Shown: positions 44,777 to 55,785 of the stretch, piece after piece
Layout: the number at the start of each line of letters is the position of its first letter
Position numbering within the stretch: position 1 is the first letter of the stretch
DNA from: Sacculina carcini
Taxonomy: Eukaryota > Arthropoda > Thecostraca > Sacculinidae
NCBI GenBank assembly: GCA_916048095.2
Contig: OU696593.1
Location: 2,724,001-2,788,000, forward strand
Direction of reading: 5' to 3'
DNA: 64,000 nt
Translations under genes and position numbers: made by a program
Notes under the pieces: model-generated
Database searches by the model: none
Told to the model about the DNA's origin: nothing
Seen by the model: only the letters and a program-made list of their open reading frames with translations

Positions 44777-45165
44777 TGACAGTCTCGACATGTCACGTCT
44801 ATTGGTCGACGTGTTACGTCTAATCTCCTAGACAAAGACGAAACAAACACAAAGAAAATTGATGAAAAACGACCAATAGAAAAGTCAAATTTGTAAATTC
44901 TTGTTTTAATTATTGACGATGATTCTCCCTCAACACTGCTCAAATTCACACCCGTCCTTCGTGTGTAGTAATTCAGAAGTGTAACACTATCAAAACAATG
45001 AAACATCTCTATAATTCCAGATTAATGCTTCCTCTAAAACAGCATATGCATATACTTGGCATTGCATGATATTACAACCCGTATCCTTATGCAACTTAAG
45101 CGTATGCAACTTGAAATTAAACCAATTAAATTACACAGTAAAATTCAGTAGCTTACTTTGTTCCA
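44777..45165 (+). repeat. Family D short module
   Basis: After the short insert, sequence matches 20590-20930 (ACACCCGTCCTTCGTGTG, later GCATTGCATGATATTAC) up to the next GC-rich core. Confidence 0.72.
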
Positions 45166-46389
45166 AGTAGCATTTTACCCGCCCGTCGTGCGGAACATTT
45201 GATGTGTAAATATTGAGGACAATAAAGACTTTCTATTCAGTATAGTTTAGCATTAATTAAACTCTACGCAATAAAACCACACCATCCATGCTTGGAGATA
45301 ATATGATGCATTCTTAATTGTGATTGGGCTTCAGTGAAATTTAATCGGTGTATATTCCTGTGTAATGGCAAGTGCGCATAATAGCTGTCAAATAGGCAAT
45401 ATGTCCTTTTGACTTTACACCGCCGTAACTTCCTTCAGATACACTTTGGAAAATTACAAATTATACCGTATTGTAGAAAACAAAATTTCTAGCACGATGG
45501 TATAATTTATTGTAATGTGTGACAAATAGTTCCTGAGACATGGGTAGAAAAATGAATTAATTTTAATCACCCGGTGTTCAAGTGTAATTTTGGATGCATT
45601 TGAGAATTTTGCCAATTGTACACGTTTTTTGTATCATTTGTGGGTATAAATTATAACTTTTCTTGTAGAACACACAATTATCTACACAATAATATAATTT
45701 TTATAGCTGTATCATTGCTGGTTTATGAGGAATAGATAGCGGAATATTGACCAAAATATTCACGTTTTTTGTGCTAATTTTGCTTTTTTGCTTTTTTGTC
45801 ATTTACACTTCACACCGCCGTAACTTTTGTTTAATACACTTTCGAAAATTAAAAATTATGCCGTGTTGTAGCAAACAACATTCCCAGCATGATGGTATTA
45901 TTTATTTACATGTGTGATTATTAGTTTTTGAGAAATAGAGAAAAAAGTATAGAAAATCGGACGCGTGCAGTTTAAATAAAATTTTGAATGTAGATTGATT
46001 GTTTTCCATTTTACATGTTTTATATTTAATTTTTGGGTATAAATTATAATTTGTTGAGTAGAAGAGAAAATTTTCTACACAGTGGTATAATTTTTATAGT
46101 TGTACTATTGCTGGTTTAGGAGAAGTAGTCTTCAGAAAATTGACCAAAATTTTCGCATTTTTCAGGGTTCATTTTGTCTTTTCACCGCTAAAACTTTTTT
46201 TGATTTCATTTTTGAAATTTAAAATTTAATATTAAGTGTAGACAAGAAAATTTCCAACGTGATGGTATAAATTGTGAGCGGGTAGGCTGAGTGGTGGCCG
46301 AATAATAGCTGATAGAAAATGGACCAAGGAGGGTCGAACAGACACACAGACACACACACAGACACACAGAGGTTCTCTTTTATATATAT

Positions 46390-46395
<6 letters not shown>
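45166..46395 (+). repeat. Family D, long form
   Basis: Starts at CCCGCCCGTCGTGCGG and carries the full series of sub-blocks to GGACCAAGGAGGGTC, a CA-rich tract and the TATATA tail. Followed by a TA microsatellite to about 46435. Confidence 0.78.
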
Positions 46396-46432
<37 letters not shown>

Positions 46433-46642
46433 TATGTCAAACAGGAGCGGACTCAGTACGGACTCAGTATGGATCCCTCCGGCACTCGACTGGTTACATC
46501 GGACCCTGTGACGTTCTACCGTTGAGCAACACGCGCTGTTTGCGAGAAACGACAAACAGAAACGACTGCAGCATTTTCCAATTCGGCCCGAAGGTCCAAA
46601 TTGATGGGTTTTTTTGCACTGCACTGATTGCAAATTTTCTAA

Positions 46643-47075
46643 ATGTCTGTTTGTATCCTATCTCCTCCTAAATAATTCGACCGATTTTAATTAAACTTGG
46701 TGCCTAGGAGTAAAATGGATGCAAGAAGGTCATAGGTTGGGTTTTGTTGACCTCCGAGGTCATTTTCAAGGTCATTGAGATCATTTGTGTTTGTTTACCA
46801 TATCTCCTCCAAAGCCACTGGACCGATTTTGATGAAACCTAGTCCCTAGCGGTAAAATGGATGCAAGAAGGTCATAGGCTAGGTTTTGATTACCTCCGAG
46901 ATCATTTTCAAGGTCATTGAGGTCATTTGTGTCTGTTTACCCAATCTCTTTCTAAACCACTGGACCGATGTTGATGAAACTTGGTCCCTAGGGGTACAAT
47001 GGATGCAAGAAGGTCATAGGCTTAGTTTTGTTGATCTCCGAGGTCATTTTCAAGGTAATTGAAGTCATTTGTGTC
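46643..47075 (-). repeat. 142-bp tandem repeat, three units (inverted)
   Basis: Units recur about every 142-144 bp (TGTTTACC-ATCTCCTCC landmarks near 46650, 46791 and 46935). Same family as 4974-5543. Confidence 0.83.
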
Positions 47076-47261
47076 TGTTTTAGGACTTTTTTTTGATTCT
47101 TTGTCGAAGGATTTTACGTCGTTCCCGTTTTCCGCCAAACGCTGCCGATTTTCGTTTTGTCGGCGGCAGCTCGCATCTCGCATTCACAACAATCTTCAAA
47201 AGAAATCTTCGAAGAAGGAAAAACCAAAAGAAATTAAAAAGAGACAGTCATCTCCCCCCGT

Positions 47262-47450
47262 CGGCCTCATCCCGCGGATTCGGCCTCATCCCGCGGATTC
47301 GGCCTCATCCCGCAGATTCGGCCTCATCCCGCGGATTTAGCCTCATCCCACGGATTTGGCCTCATCCCGATCCCGCGGATTCGCCCCTCATCCCGCGGAT
47401 TCGGCCTTATCCCGCGAATTCAGCCTCATCCCGCGGATTCGGCCTCATCG
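47262..47450 (-). repeat. Expanded 19-bp minisatellite, about nine to ten units
   Basis: Successive units of CGGCCTCATCCCGCGGATT with point variants and one internal 6-bp duplication. The E1 copy has two units and E2 one. Confidence 0.88.
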
Positions 47451-47765
47451 TGTCCCTCATCAGCGAGTCAAGCGTGAGGACGAAGAATGCGTACCTCCTC
47501 TTATACGTCAAAAATGATCACTAGCTTGGGGTTGAGTTTGTGTCGGGTTGAGTTTGTGTGTGAGGTACTAGACAATAAAAGCATTATAACTTATTGCTAT
47601 GTGCATCTTCTGGTCCCAAATTATTTCATCATTTTGCTTCTTCTTTACCCTCTTATGTAATCTGTCCATAATGTGTAGTTGGCTTAGGATATCAAGGCCG
47701 AATTGGGGGAATGCAGCTTTGGATCTGGTTTGTGGCCAGACAAAGCTGCACGTCTACTTAATGTT

Positions 47766-48108
47766 TTGGTTAGACCATTTTTGGCAGGGAGTGTTCTGGG
47801 CTATTGTCAAAAAAATATTCCACACATGTCAAATTTTAAACTTTGACGCTTTCGAAAAAAATGAATATGTTTTGCAAATAAATTCGTGTGAAACGAAACA
47901 TGCAAGCATGTATTGGACTGTTTGTAAAATTGCGGTCTTTTTCAGTTTCTGAACTTTTCACACTCAACAGAATTTGCTAGACTCGAAACACAATGAAATT
48001 ATTCGTACATTCACGTTGAATGCCTGTACTTAACTACTGACTGAGTGCTGCAGGTTTCAGAGCATGAACTGTGTCTTCTAGGCATCCCCATAAATATAAG
48101 TGTTAAAA
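47766..48108. other. Unassigned interval
   Basis: About 340 bp between the SINE fragment and a TA run. No homology elsewhere in the window that I can see and no convincing frame. Confidence 0.4.
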
Positions 48109-48113
48109 TCAGC

Positions 48114-48144
<31 letters not shown>

Positions 48145-49640
48145 GATCCTCTGTGTGTCTGTGTGTCTGTGTGTGTGTCCCACCATCCTTTGTCCATTTT
48201 CTATGAGCTGCTACTCGGCCATCAATTGGCGTACCCGCTCCAAATTTATACGATCATGTTGGAAATCTTCTTGTCTACACTTAACACTAAATTTTAAATT
48301 TTAAAAATAAAACCAAAAAAAGTTATTGCGGTGAAAAGACAAAATGAACCCTAAAAAATTCGAAAACTTTGGTCAATTTTCTTAAAATTGGCAAAATTCT
48401 CAAATACATCCAAAATTACACTTGAACACCGGGTGACTAAAATTTATTCATTTTTCTACCATTTCTCAAGAACTATTACACACATTAAAATAAATTATAC
48501 CATCATGCTAGAAATTTTGTTTTCTACAATACGGTATAATTTGTAATTTTCCAAAGTGTATCCAAAGGAAGTTACGGCGGTTTAAATTCAATATGAAATA
48601 TTGCCGATTTGACAGCTATTATGCGCACTTGCGATTACACAGGAATATACTACTTTGTAGATAATTTTGTGTTCTACAAGATAAGCTATAATTTATACCC
48701 ACAAATGACACAAAAAACGTGTAAAATTGGAAAAATTCTCAAATACATCCAAAATTACACTTGAACACCGGGCGACAAAAATGAATTCATTTTTCTACTA
48801 TTTCTCAGTAACTATTTGTTATACATAAAAATAAATTATACATCGTGCTAGAAATCTTTTTTCTACAATACGGTATAATTTGTAATTTTCCAAAGTGTAT
48901 CTGAAGGAAGTTACGGCGCTGTAAAGTCAAAAGGACATATTACCAATTTGACAGCTATTAGGCGCACTTGAGATTACACAGGAATATACACCGATTAAAT
49001 TTCACTGAAGCCCAATCACAATTAAGAATGCATCGAATTAGCTCCAATCATGGATGGCGTGGTTTTATTGGGTACAGTTTAATTAATGCTACACTATACT
49101 GAATAGAAGGGCTTTATTGTCCTCAATATTTACACAATATTCAGTTCACAGTTCCGCCCGACGGGTGGGTAAAATACTACTGGGAACAAAGTTAACTACT
49201 GAATTTTACTGTATAATTTAATTGGTTCAATTCCAAGTTGCATAAGCTAAGGTTGCATAAGGATATGGGTTGTAATATCATGCAATGCCAACTATACGAA
49301 TATGCTGTTTTAGCTGACGCATAAATCTGGAATTATAGAGATGACAGAAGGTTTCATTGTTTTGATAGTGTTACACTTCTGAATTACTACACACGAAGGA
49401 TGGGTGTGAACTTGAGCAGTGTTGAGGAAAAAAACTTCGTCAATAATTAAAACAAGAATTTACAAATTTATATTTTTCTATTGGATAAGCTTTTTGCTTT
49501 TTGATTCATTATATTCTATTTATAGTTCCGCACGACGGGCGGGTTTAAATACGAGGCAGTTCGAGGGAAAATATTTTGCCACATCTAAAATAAAAACATT
49601 CACATTTAGACTTTTTTATTGGTTAGGACTTTTTATGGGT
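48109..49640 (-). repeat. Family D, long form then short modules (inverted)
   Basis: Starts with the TATATA/GAGGATCTC tail at 48110-48165, runs through minus-strand long-form sub-blocks to about 49170, then short modules with core complements near 49155 and 49535. Confidence 0.75.
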
Positions 49641-50094
49641 CTAAGCCATGAACAAATCAACTGCGCTAATCACAATGTTTTCGCTCAATTATTTACACCA
49701 GCCATTTGGCGATGCAATTGTTACTGAAACTCTTTGCCGATGAAAGCTTGTGTTTGAGCAAAAACATTTTCGAGCACGACCTTGGTTGTTTTTTATATTT
49801 ATTTTTATATTAATTAACGTGTGTATATACCTTTTTGAGCACCAGAAACGAAACCAATTTGAAACCTCATTATTCCATGTGTGCCCTAAAGTGACTACAA
49901 CAAAAAACAGCTGACATATAATATATTCATGTAAAATAGGTGTTTTCTGTATATATAAATGTGCTGTGTTTTTACACTACGCCACAAAAGGTTCTATTTT
50001 TAGACGCGGTGGCTTGGAAATACCTGGAAAAAACATCAAAACAACTGTGTGTGGAAGTCATGTGCTTGGCACGTGAATTTTGCAAACTGCAACT
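49641..50094. other. Unassigned interval
   Basis: 450 bp, AT-rich, no repeat partner in the window, no domain. It may be a piece of unique genomic DNA. Confidence 0.4.
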
Positions 50095-50570
<476 letters not shown>

Positions 50571-51024
50571 TTGAATATGAGGCGGCATAATTGCGTGGGC
50601 TCAATGGTATAGATCAGGGGCTTCAAACGTAAACGAAGCGATGGATCATGTGTATGAAATAAAAATGTCCCGCGGGTAGCAACTATAGACAACATGACGT
50701 ACACACCGTATAGAATGAATTCATATACAAAACTAACGGATTTGACTTCAAGATCCAAAACGGATCGCGTTCGAGTTCTGAATTATTCCGCGCGTCGGGT
50801 TGGTTTAAATATGAGGCGGATTGAGGGAAAATATTTTGTCAAAAAAAGAAAAAGTGATTAAACTTAGACTTTTCAATTTATTACAATTTTATGAGTGTGC
50901 TCTTTTTCATATTTAATTTTTCTATATTTTTATGAATTAAACATGAATTTCATTTTAAGAATTGTTCCGCAAAACGGGCGGGTTTTAATGCTAGTCTATA
51001 TATATAAGAGATCCTCTGTGTGTC

Positions 51025-51067
<43 letters not shown>

Positions 51068-51100
51068 CCCACCCTCCTTGGTCCATTTTCTATCAGCTAT
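50571..51100 (-). repeat. Family D short module and long-form tail (inverted)
   Basis: Contains the CCCGCGGGTAGCAAC and TTGACTTCAAGATCC landmarks of short modules, a core complement at 50965-50990, then GAGATCCTCTGTGTG with a TG tract and TCCATTTTCTATCAGC. Interrupted by the Penelope-like element at about 51100. Confidence 0.72.
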
Positions 51101-51229
51101 AAGGTTGCTCTAAGGTTAGAAAATGCTGATAGAAAATGGACCTTGCTAGCTGAACGACTCAGCTACCTCAAGGAAGAACTCAAGAGAAAAGAAGATATTT
51201 GCTCGCAAACTGAACAACGCCTGTAGGAA

Positions 51230-52825
51230 ATGCGTCAAGCCTGGAAAGACGCCTGCGTATCACAACAGGTCAGAGAACAAATTGACTTATCGCTATCAGA
51301 ATTTGAAGATAAGCACATGTATGCATCACGCATCAGAACAGGCAAGAAACTTTCTGCGCTTTATGGAGGTTGTTTTGACGTACCCCAAAAAGCAAATCAA
51401 TTCATCAATCTCAGTAGCGTTGAATTGACAGCCGCCCAGAAACAGTTTCTCAACCTGGGACTCAACTGTCACCATATGAATAAACGAAAAACCCTGAGTA
51501 AGCGCATTGAGCTGAAAATGCTTCTGAATGACATTCAGAATCTCGAAGGGAGAGGAAAAGTGAAAAGAAGCCCTGACTTGCAAGCGGAAATTATTCGCGA
51601 GTCAAAAATCTCTCGCGGGCATACAAGAACGTCCTTGATCTTACCAGAGCTCAGAGCTGCGGCGTTGGAGCTAAGGAATAATAGCAGCATTTTTATTCGA
51701 AAAACCGACAAATCATCCATGTTCGTTATACTAGACCGCTGTGATTATGACAACAAAATGGCGCAGATACTCAGTGATGCATCCAAGTCTCGCCGAATAA
51801 CCCGAAATCCAACGGATGCAATGAAAATTAAGCTAAATAAAATTATCCGCAAGTGCAATACCACGAGTGAAAACAAATTGTCCATCATTGAAGGCGACCA
51901 TAGATTAGGCTATGCGTACGGCAACATAAAAACGCATAAAGATGGTTATCCTATTCGCCCAATTATAAGCCAGACACCGTCAGTCACATACAACCTGGCA
52001 AAAGAGCTCAACGCCTTGATTTCACCTTACTTGCCCGACGATTTTTGCATAAAGTCATCAGATGAATTTTTGAAAATTCTGAAAGCGACTCAGCCCAACG
52101 GGAAAAAGCACACGATGGATGTTGAATCTCTTTTCACGAATGTTCCTGTTGACGAGACCATAGATATCATCTGTCACCATCTCTACTGCAGCTCACAACA
52201 AGAATTCGACATTCCTGAGGCATATCTCCGAGAATTGTTGTGTGCCTGCACGAAAGAAGCACCGTTCTACGCAGCAGATGGGAAGATGTACATCCAACAC
52301 GACGGTGTAGCGATGGGTTCTCCTCTCGGCGTGCTTTTCGCCAATTTCTACATGGGCCACGTCGAAACAACTACGTTCGCAACAGAACCGACTTGCAAGC
52401 CACCAATATACGCCAGGAACGTCGATGATGTATTCATATGTGCCGAGGAAGACGCCGTACTTCAGTTGGCAAATCAGCTTCAGCGAAACTCATGTTTGAA
52501 GTTCACACATCAGCAGGAAGCGAATTGCAAACTGAGTTTCCTGGACGTTGCAGTAGAGCGACATGAGACCTCATTTTCCACAGCCGTCTATACGATAAAT
52601 ATAGACCTAGGCTTCTGTCTGAACGCCGCTAGTGAGTGTCCGCAAGCGTATAAGATGAACGTCATAAGGTCATTCGTGAACAGAGCTATTACGCATTGCT
52701 CAACATGGCCTGCAACCAGCACAGAGCTGAAAAGAGTCCGGCAACTACTGGTTAACAACGGCTACGAACAAACTACCATTGATCGTGTAATACGCGACAA
52801 ATTGTCGAAATATATCGAAGAATAG
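51230..52825 (+). CDS. Penelope-like element reverse transcriptase (531 codons)
   Basis: Uninterrupted frame ending TAG at 52825. The N-terminal ~190 residues match the PLE linker (FEDKHMYASRI, LNLGLNCHHM, FIRKTDKSS). The RT core follows with GYAYGNIKTHKDGYPIRPI, motif A MDVESLFTNVP, motif B QHDGVAMGSPLG, and catalytic N-V-D-D in YARNVDDVF where Tyr-x-Asp-Asp is usual. After it come LSFLDV and the PLE thumb region (CLN, YKMNVIRSFVNRA). Upstream, 51150-51226 stays in the same frame and reads a coiled-coil-like N-terminus (LSYLKEELKRKED) but is separated by TAG at 51224-51226. The GIY-YIG endonuclease that normally follows is missing. Both catalytic Asp residues are intact. Confidence 0.92.
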   Translation: MRQAWKDACVSQQVREQIDLSLSEFEDKHMYASRIRTGKKLSALYGGCFDVPQKANQFINLSSVELTAAQKQFLNLGLNCHHMNKRKTLSKRIELKMLLNDIQNLEGRGKVKRSPDLQAEIIRESKISRGHTRTSLILPELRAAALELRNNSSIFIRKTDKSSMFVILDRCDYDNKMAQILSDASKSRRITRNPTDAMKIKLNKIIRKCNTTSENKLSIIEGDHRLGYAYGNIKTHKDGYPIRPIISQTPSVTYNLAKELNALISPYLPDDFCIKSSDEFLKILKATQPNGKKHTMDVESLFTNVPVDETIDIICHHLYCSSQQEFDIPEAYLRELLCACTKEAPFYAADGKMYIQHDGVAMGSPLGVLFANFYMGHVETTTFATEPTCKPPIYARNVDDVFICAEEDAVLQLANQLQRNSCLKFTHQQEANCKLSFLDVAVERHETSFSTAVYTINIDLGFCLNAASECPQAYKMNVIRSFVNRAITHCSTWPATSTELKRVRQLLVNNGYEQTTIDRVIRDKLSKYIEE

Positions 52826-52843
52826 AGGAAACACAAAGAGACA

Positions 52844-52967
52844 ATGACCATCAAATTGTACTACAAGAACATCATGTCTTCTGCCTATCGAGATGATGAG
52901 AACGCCATCAGAAGAATCGTCGATAGAAACGTGCAGCCAACAGAAGAAGGCACCAAGTTGCAGCTTG

Positions 52968-52970
<3 letters not shown>
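52844..52970 (+). pseudogene. Penelope-like element: start of post-RT linker, truncated
   Basis: In another frame after the RT stop, about 42 codons read IKLYYKNIMSSAYRDDENAI and RNVQPTEEGTKLQL. This is the conserved stretch that leads into the PLE endonuclease domain. It then runs into a TA microsatellite at about 52971, and the GIY-YIG domain never appears. A frameshift and a truncation therefore separate RT from endonuclease. Confidence 0.8.
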
Positions 52971-53011
<41 letters not shown>

Positions 53012-53880
53012 GGAACATTTACATGAAAATGCACTTTGTCACGAACACAACTCGAGGATTTCATTCACACAAACCTTTTGAGTTATGATATATGTGTATA
53101 TGTTGCGTATGTATGTATATATGATGATGTTGTGAATGTGCATACATATGTAGTTGATCATGGGTGGTTTGGGTGTGTGTGTGTGAGCGTGTGAATGTTC
53201 ATATTGTACTGAAAAGCCTGATGATGTATATTTTGATGGATGAGCAATAAATGCAATTTACTTTACTTTACATACACGGTATGGTTGATGCTTCGTGTGT
53301 GTGTGTATGTGTCGGACTTTTGGAATCGCCTCTGTCACGTGCAGCGTGCGTGCTGCTGGCCGCTGCTTGTTTTCGCCCACTCGCGACGGCATATCCAGAA
53401 ATATCCGGCTTGAACCGTCTGCAGTGTGTACGACCTGGATATTGGGGAGGCGGGTGTGTATCAGGGTGTGTGTGTGTGTGTGTGTGTGCGTGTGTGTGTA
53501 TGTGTGCAAAGCGACCAACACTCAACAAACACATGTGTGTCACACAGGCAAACACATAATTTGTACGTTCACAGTATGACTGTATTGTTTGTTTTGTATA
53601 TATTCTGTTTTTGCATTGTTCTGTTGCATGTTTTGTTTTAGCATATGTTTTGTAGTAATTTGTTGCACTGCACAAATCTAGATTAAAAATATTTATTGTC
53701 TGTCTAACAAGCCATGGCTTGACAGACTATATTGCCTCTGATGTTTTCGTTATTTTGTGTTACCTGTGTGATGTTGTTTTTTTGGCAATAAATGATACAA
53801 TACAATACATGTGTGTCACTGCTGCCTTCGATGCACTATCAATGTAACACACACGATATATAGTGCATTGAATTGAATTG
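52971..53880. other. Microsatellites and probable LINE 3' tails
   Basis: TA run 52971-53010; TG-rich tracts at 53160-53200, 53290-53320 and 53450-53510. Two stretches end like LINE 3' tails: AATAAATGCAATTTACTTTAC at about 53246-53266 and GCAATAAATGATACAATAC at about 53785-53807. No domain-bearing frame; Cys/Val and Thr/His-rich frames are microsatellite artefacts. Confidence 0.55.
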
Positions 53881-54690
53881 GGGATCAATGTAGAAAGTCT
53901 CGAGCGAAAACTGCAGCACGCATATGACTATTTCTCTTCTAACAAGATGAAAATAAATCCTGAAAAACACAAGTTCTACTAGCAGGCACAAACTATATAT
54001 TGTCCACTTTTCCGGAAATAATAATAAAATTCATGGGAACCAATTTTGCAGTGCATAATTCTATGAAATTGCGTGACAATAGACAAGCATTTGGATTTTA
54101 AGCAGCATATCGACAATCTGGCACACAAATCGTTAGCAACATTGGTCATGCACATTAACAGATTGCTGATCAAGGCTTTCATCACGTCGATTTTAACATA
54201 TTTTATAAATGCATGTGGGACCGCGTGCTCTGAACATCAACACAAGCTACAGAAAATATTGAATTTTTGTGCTCGAATTTTTACATATACAAGAAAGCGT
54301 GACTATATAACAGAGGTATACATTATAGTGGGAATAGCGAAAATCACTGAACGTGTTACAAGCAATAACATCAGCAACATGTATTCACAAATCCCACTCT
54401 CACAATCACAACGCGGCTTCAGATCACTGCACTCTACCACCACACTGCTCACAAAACTCACACAGACCATGATGGGTAACATAAACACAACAAAACAACC
54501 ACACCGAACACTACTCATAACACTCGACATCAGCAAAACCTTCGACAGAGTTCCACGACACAATCTCACAAACAAAATACTAAACACTACACTTCACAAT
54601 AACACGAATAGATGTACAAAATTGTCTGTTATAGCCTGCCTCTTTCCGTCAAAAACTTCACCGTGTTAATCCATTTCAACAAGAGAAAAA
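53880..54690 (+). pseudogene. Scrambled non-LTR retrotransposon RT fragments
   Basis: 53885-54290 resembles the region after the RT active site of jockey/CR1-like LINEs: LERKLQHAYDYFSSNKMKIN, stops, then KHLDFKQHIDNLAHKS and a Gln-rich HQHKLQKILNF motif. 54400-54590 instead carries the upstream RT motif A: GFRSLHSTTTLLTKL then LDISKTFDRVPRHNL. The order is therefore reversed relative to a normal LINE, with multiple stops. A 198-codon frame (54073-54669) spans both pieces by chance. Probably two partial insertions or a rearranged copy. Confidence 0.75.
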
Positions 54691-55067
54691 TAACATTCAC
54701 ATACTCATTTTGCTACAAAAAATAAATCGAATTATTTTCTCATATGACTGTCAATAGTGTTTAGAAGCACAAAATTACAAAAATAAACGTGGGCGTTAAA
54801 CGCTTGCCGGCAACACCTTTTGCACGTAGAAAAACAACAAAAAGACGCCCATGTTGCAGCGTGTGTTGCACGTGCATACAGGCTGCAACATGCAAGCACA
54901 TGCTTCTTGCACGTGCGTCTATTCAAGGAAGAGACAAGCTTTAGTGTCACCCCCTCGCTACATCCCCCTGGGCAGCAGTTGTCTGACCGAACATGCAAAG
55001 CCGTGTATAATATGTACACCTCTTTTTTCCTGTTGGCTTTTGCCTCCAATTGCCTTTCCTGCCGAAC
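54691..55067. other. Unassigned interval
   Basis: Contains several TGCACGTG-like motifs and a frame of about 85 codons on each strand without recognisable domains. No repeat partner in the window. Confidence 0.4.
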
Positions 55068-55355
55068 CAGGGGCTCTTAATCGGGGGTGCGAGCATGGAT
55101 CCTAGGGGGTGCGAGGATTTCTGTAATACTTATAAGAAAAATTATACGTTTAACCTATGCATTATATTTTATTGGAAAAACGTAGTTTTGCTCATTCCTT
55201 TTGAAGCTATATGAATGAATATTGAATAAAAATGTTTTCTTATTACGTCGTTTGCTTTTTCATGTTTTCATATAGCTATCAAGAATCCAGGGGGAGCGAG
55301 AACTGATTGATGATTTTAAAGGCGTGCGAGCACTTAGAAATGTTAAGAGCCACTG
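55068..55355 (+). mobile_element. hAT-like MITE
   Basis: Starts CAGGGGCTCTTAATCGGGGG and ends with the complement of CAGTGGCTCTTAACATTTC, so the terminal repeat is CAG-GGCTCTTAA. The subterminal GGGTGCGAG motif occurs near both ends, a common hAT pattern. The expected 8-bp target duplication is not convincing (TGCCGAAC left, ACGTAAAC right). 288 bp, non-coding. Confidence 0.75.
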
Positions 55356-55429
55356 ACGTAAACAAATGTGTGCTGATATTCATGCGCTATACTTGCAACA
55401 TGTTGGTTCTTTTTGTGAATGTGATATGC

Positions 55430-55515
55430 AGGGTCGTAGCAACCGCCCGCCAAACCCTCGGGCGGGGGTCGCCGAGTGTTATGGGGGCCCGTTACCTCAC
55501 GCATGATATTTAGAT
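55430..55515 (+). mobile_element. End fragment of the 13141-13324 hAT MITE family
   Basis: CAGGGTCGTAGCAACCGCCC and the following GGGCGGGGG, GAGTGTTATGGGGGCCC and CCTCACGCATGATAT align with the complement of 13324-13245. Only one end is preserved; no target duplication can be assessed. Confidence 0.75.
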
Positions 55516-55625
55516 TTGTCATAAAGTGGCGCATAAAAGTGCCCAGCTAAATGGAGACCGACGGGCTGCTCGTAACTGCATTTCCCAAAGTTAGACCTCT
55601 ATTATAATGGTGTTTTATTCATAAA

Positions 55626-55680
55626 GCACTTAGAAAGGTCAAGAATCACTGACGTAAACTAATGTGTGCTGATATTCAGC
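55626..55680 (+). repeat. Second copy of the hAT MITE right end plus flank
   Basis: AGCACTTAGAAAGGTCAAGAA and the following ACTGACGTAAAC and GTGTGCTGATATTCA repeat 55330-55385, including bases outside the MITE, so a piece of the locus was duplicated after the MITE inserted. Confidence 0.7.
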
Positions 55681-55727
55681 CAAGTATGTCCGGCTGTCTA
55701 CGCTTCGCTGACGGTCACCGACGACAG

Positions 55728-55771
55728 CTCCTGCTTTCTACTAGAGCCGTAGAAAGCAGGAGGGCTCTAGT
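55728..55771. repeat. Two interleaved inverted repeats
   Basis: Arms of 14 bp (55728-55741 and 55749-55762) interlock with arms of 9 bp (55740-55748 and 55763-55771), the order of an H-type pseudoknot. Confidence 0.75.
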
Positions 55772-55785
55772 AAGGCTGAAGTCCA

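Larger units (their letters stand above)
46436..47765 (-). repeat. Composite E3 (inverted): minisatellite, 142-bp array, SINE 3' end
   Basis: Read on the minus strand this is the E composite. The SINE 3' portion (47765-47672, with the CAGCTTTG hairpin) comes first, then the expanded 19-bp minisatellite and the CAAATGACC-type tandem array. The fragment ending TTCGGCCCGAAGG at about 46580 follows. The tRNA-like head and repeat A are absent. 46440-46560 is a short unrelated GC-richer stretch. Confidence 0.75.

Noticed and set aside
46470..46545. tRNA-like sequence on the minus strand (GCTCAACGGTAGAAC, GGTCCGATG)
   Set aside because: The two boxes are too close and no cloverleaf forms; at most a fragment.
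54820..55105. Small frames of 84-105 codons around 54732-55105
   Set aside because: Both strands are open and no domain or repeat conservation supports coding.
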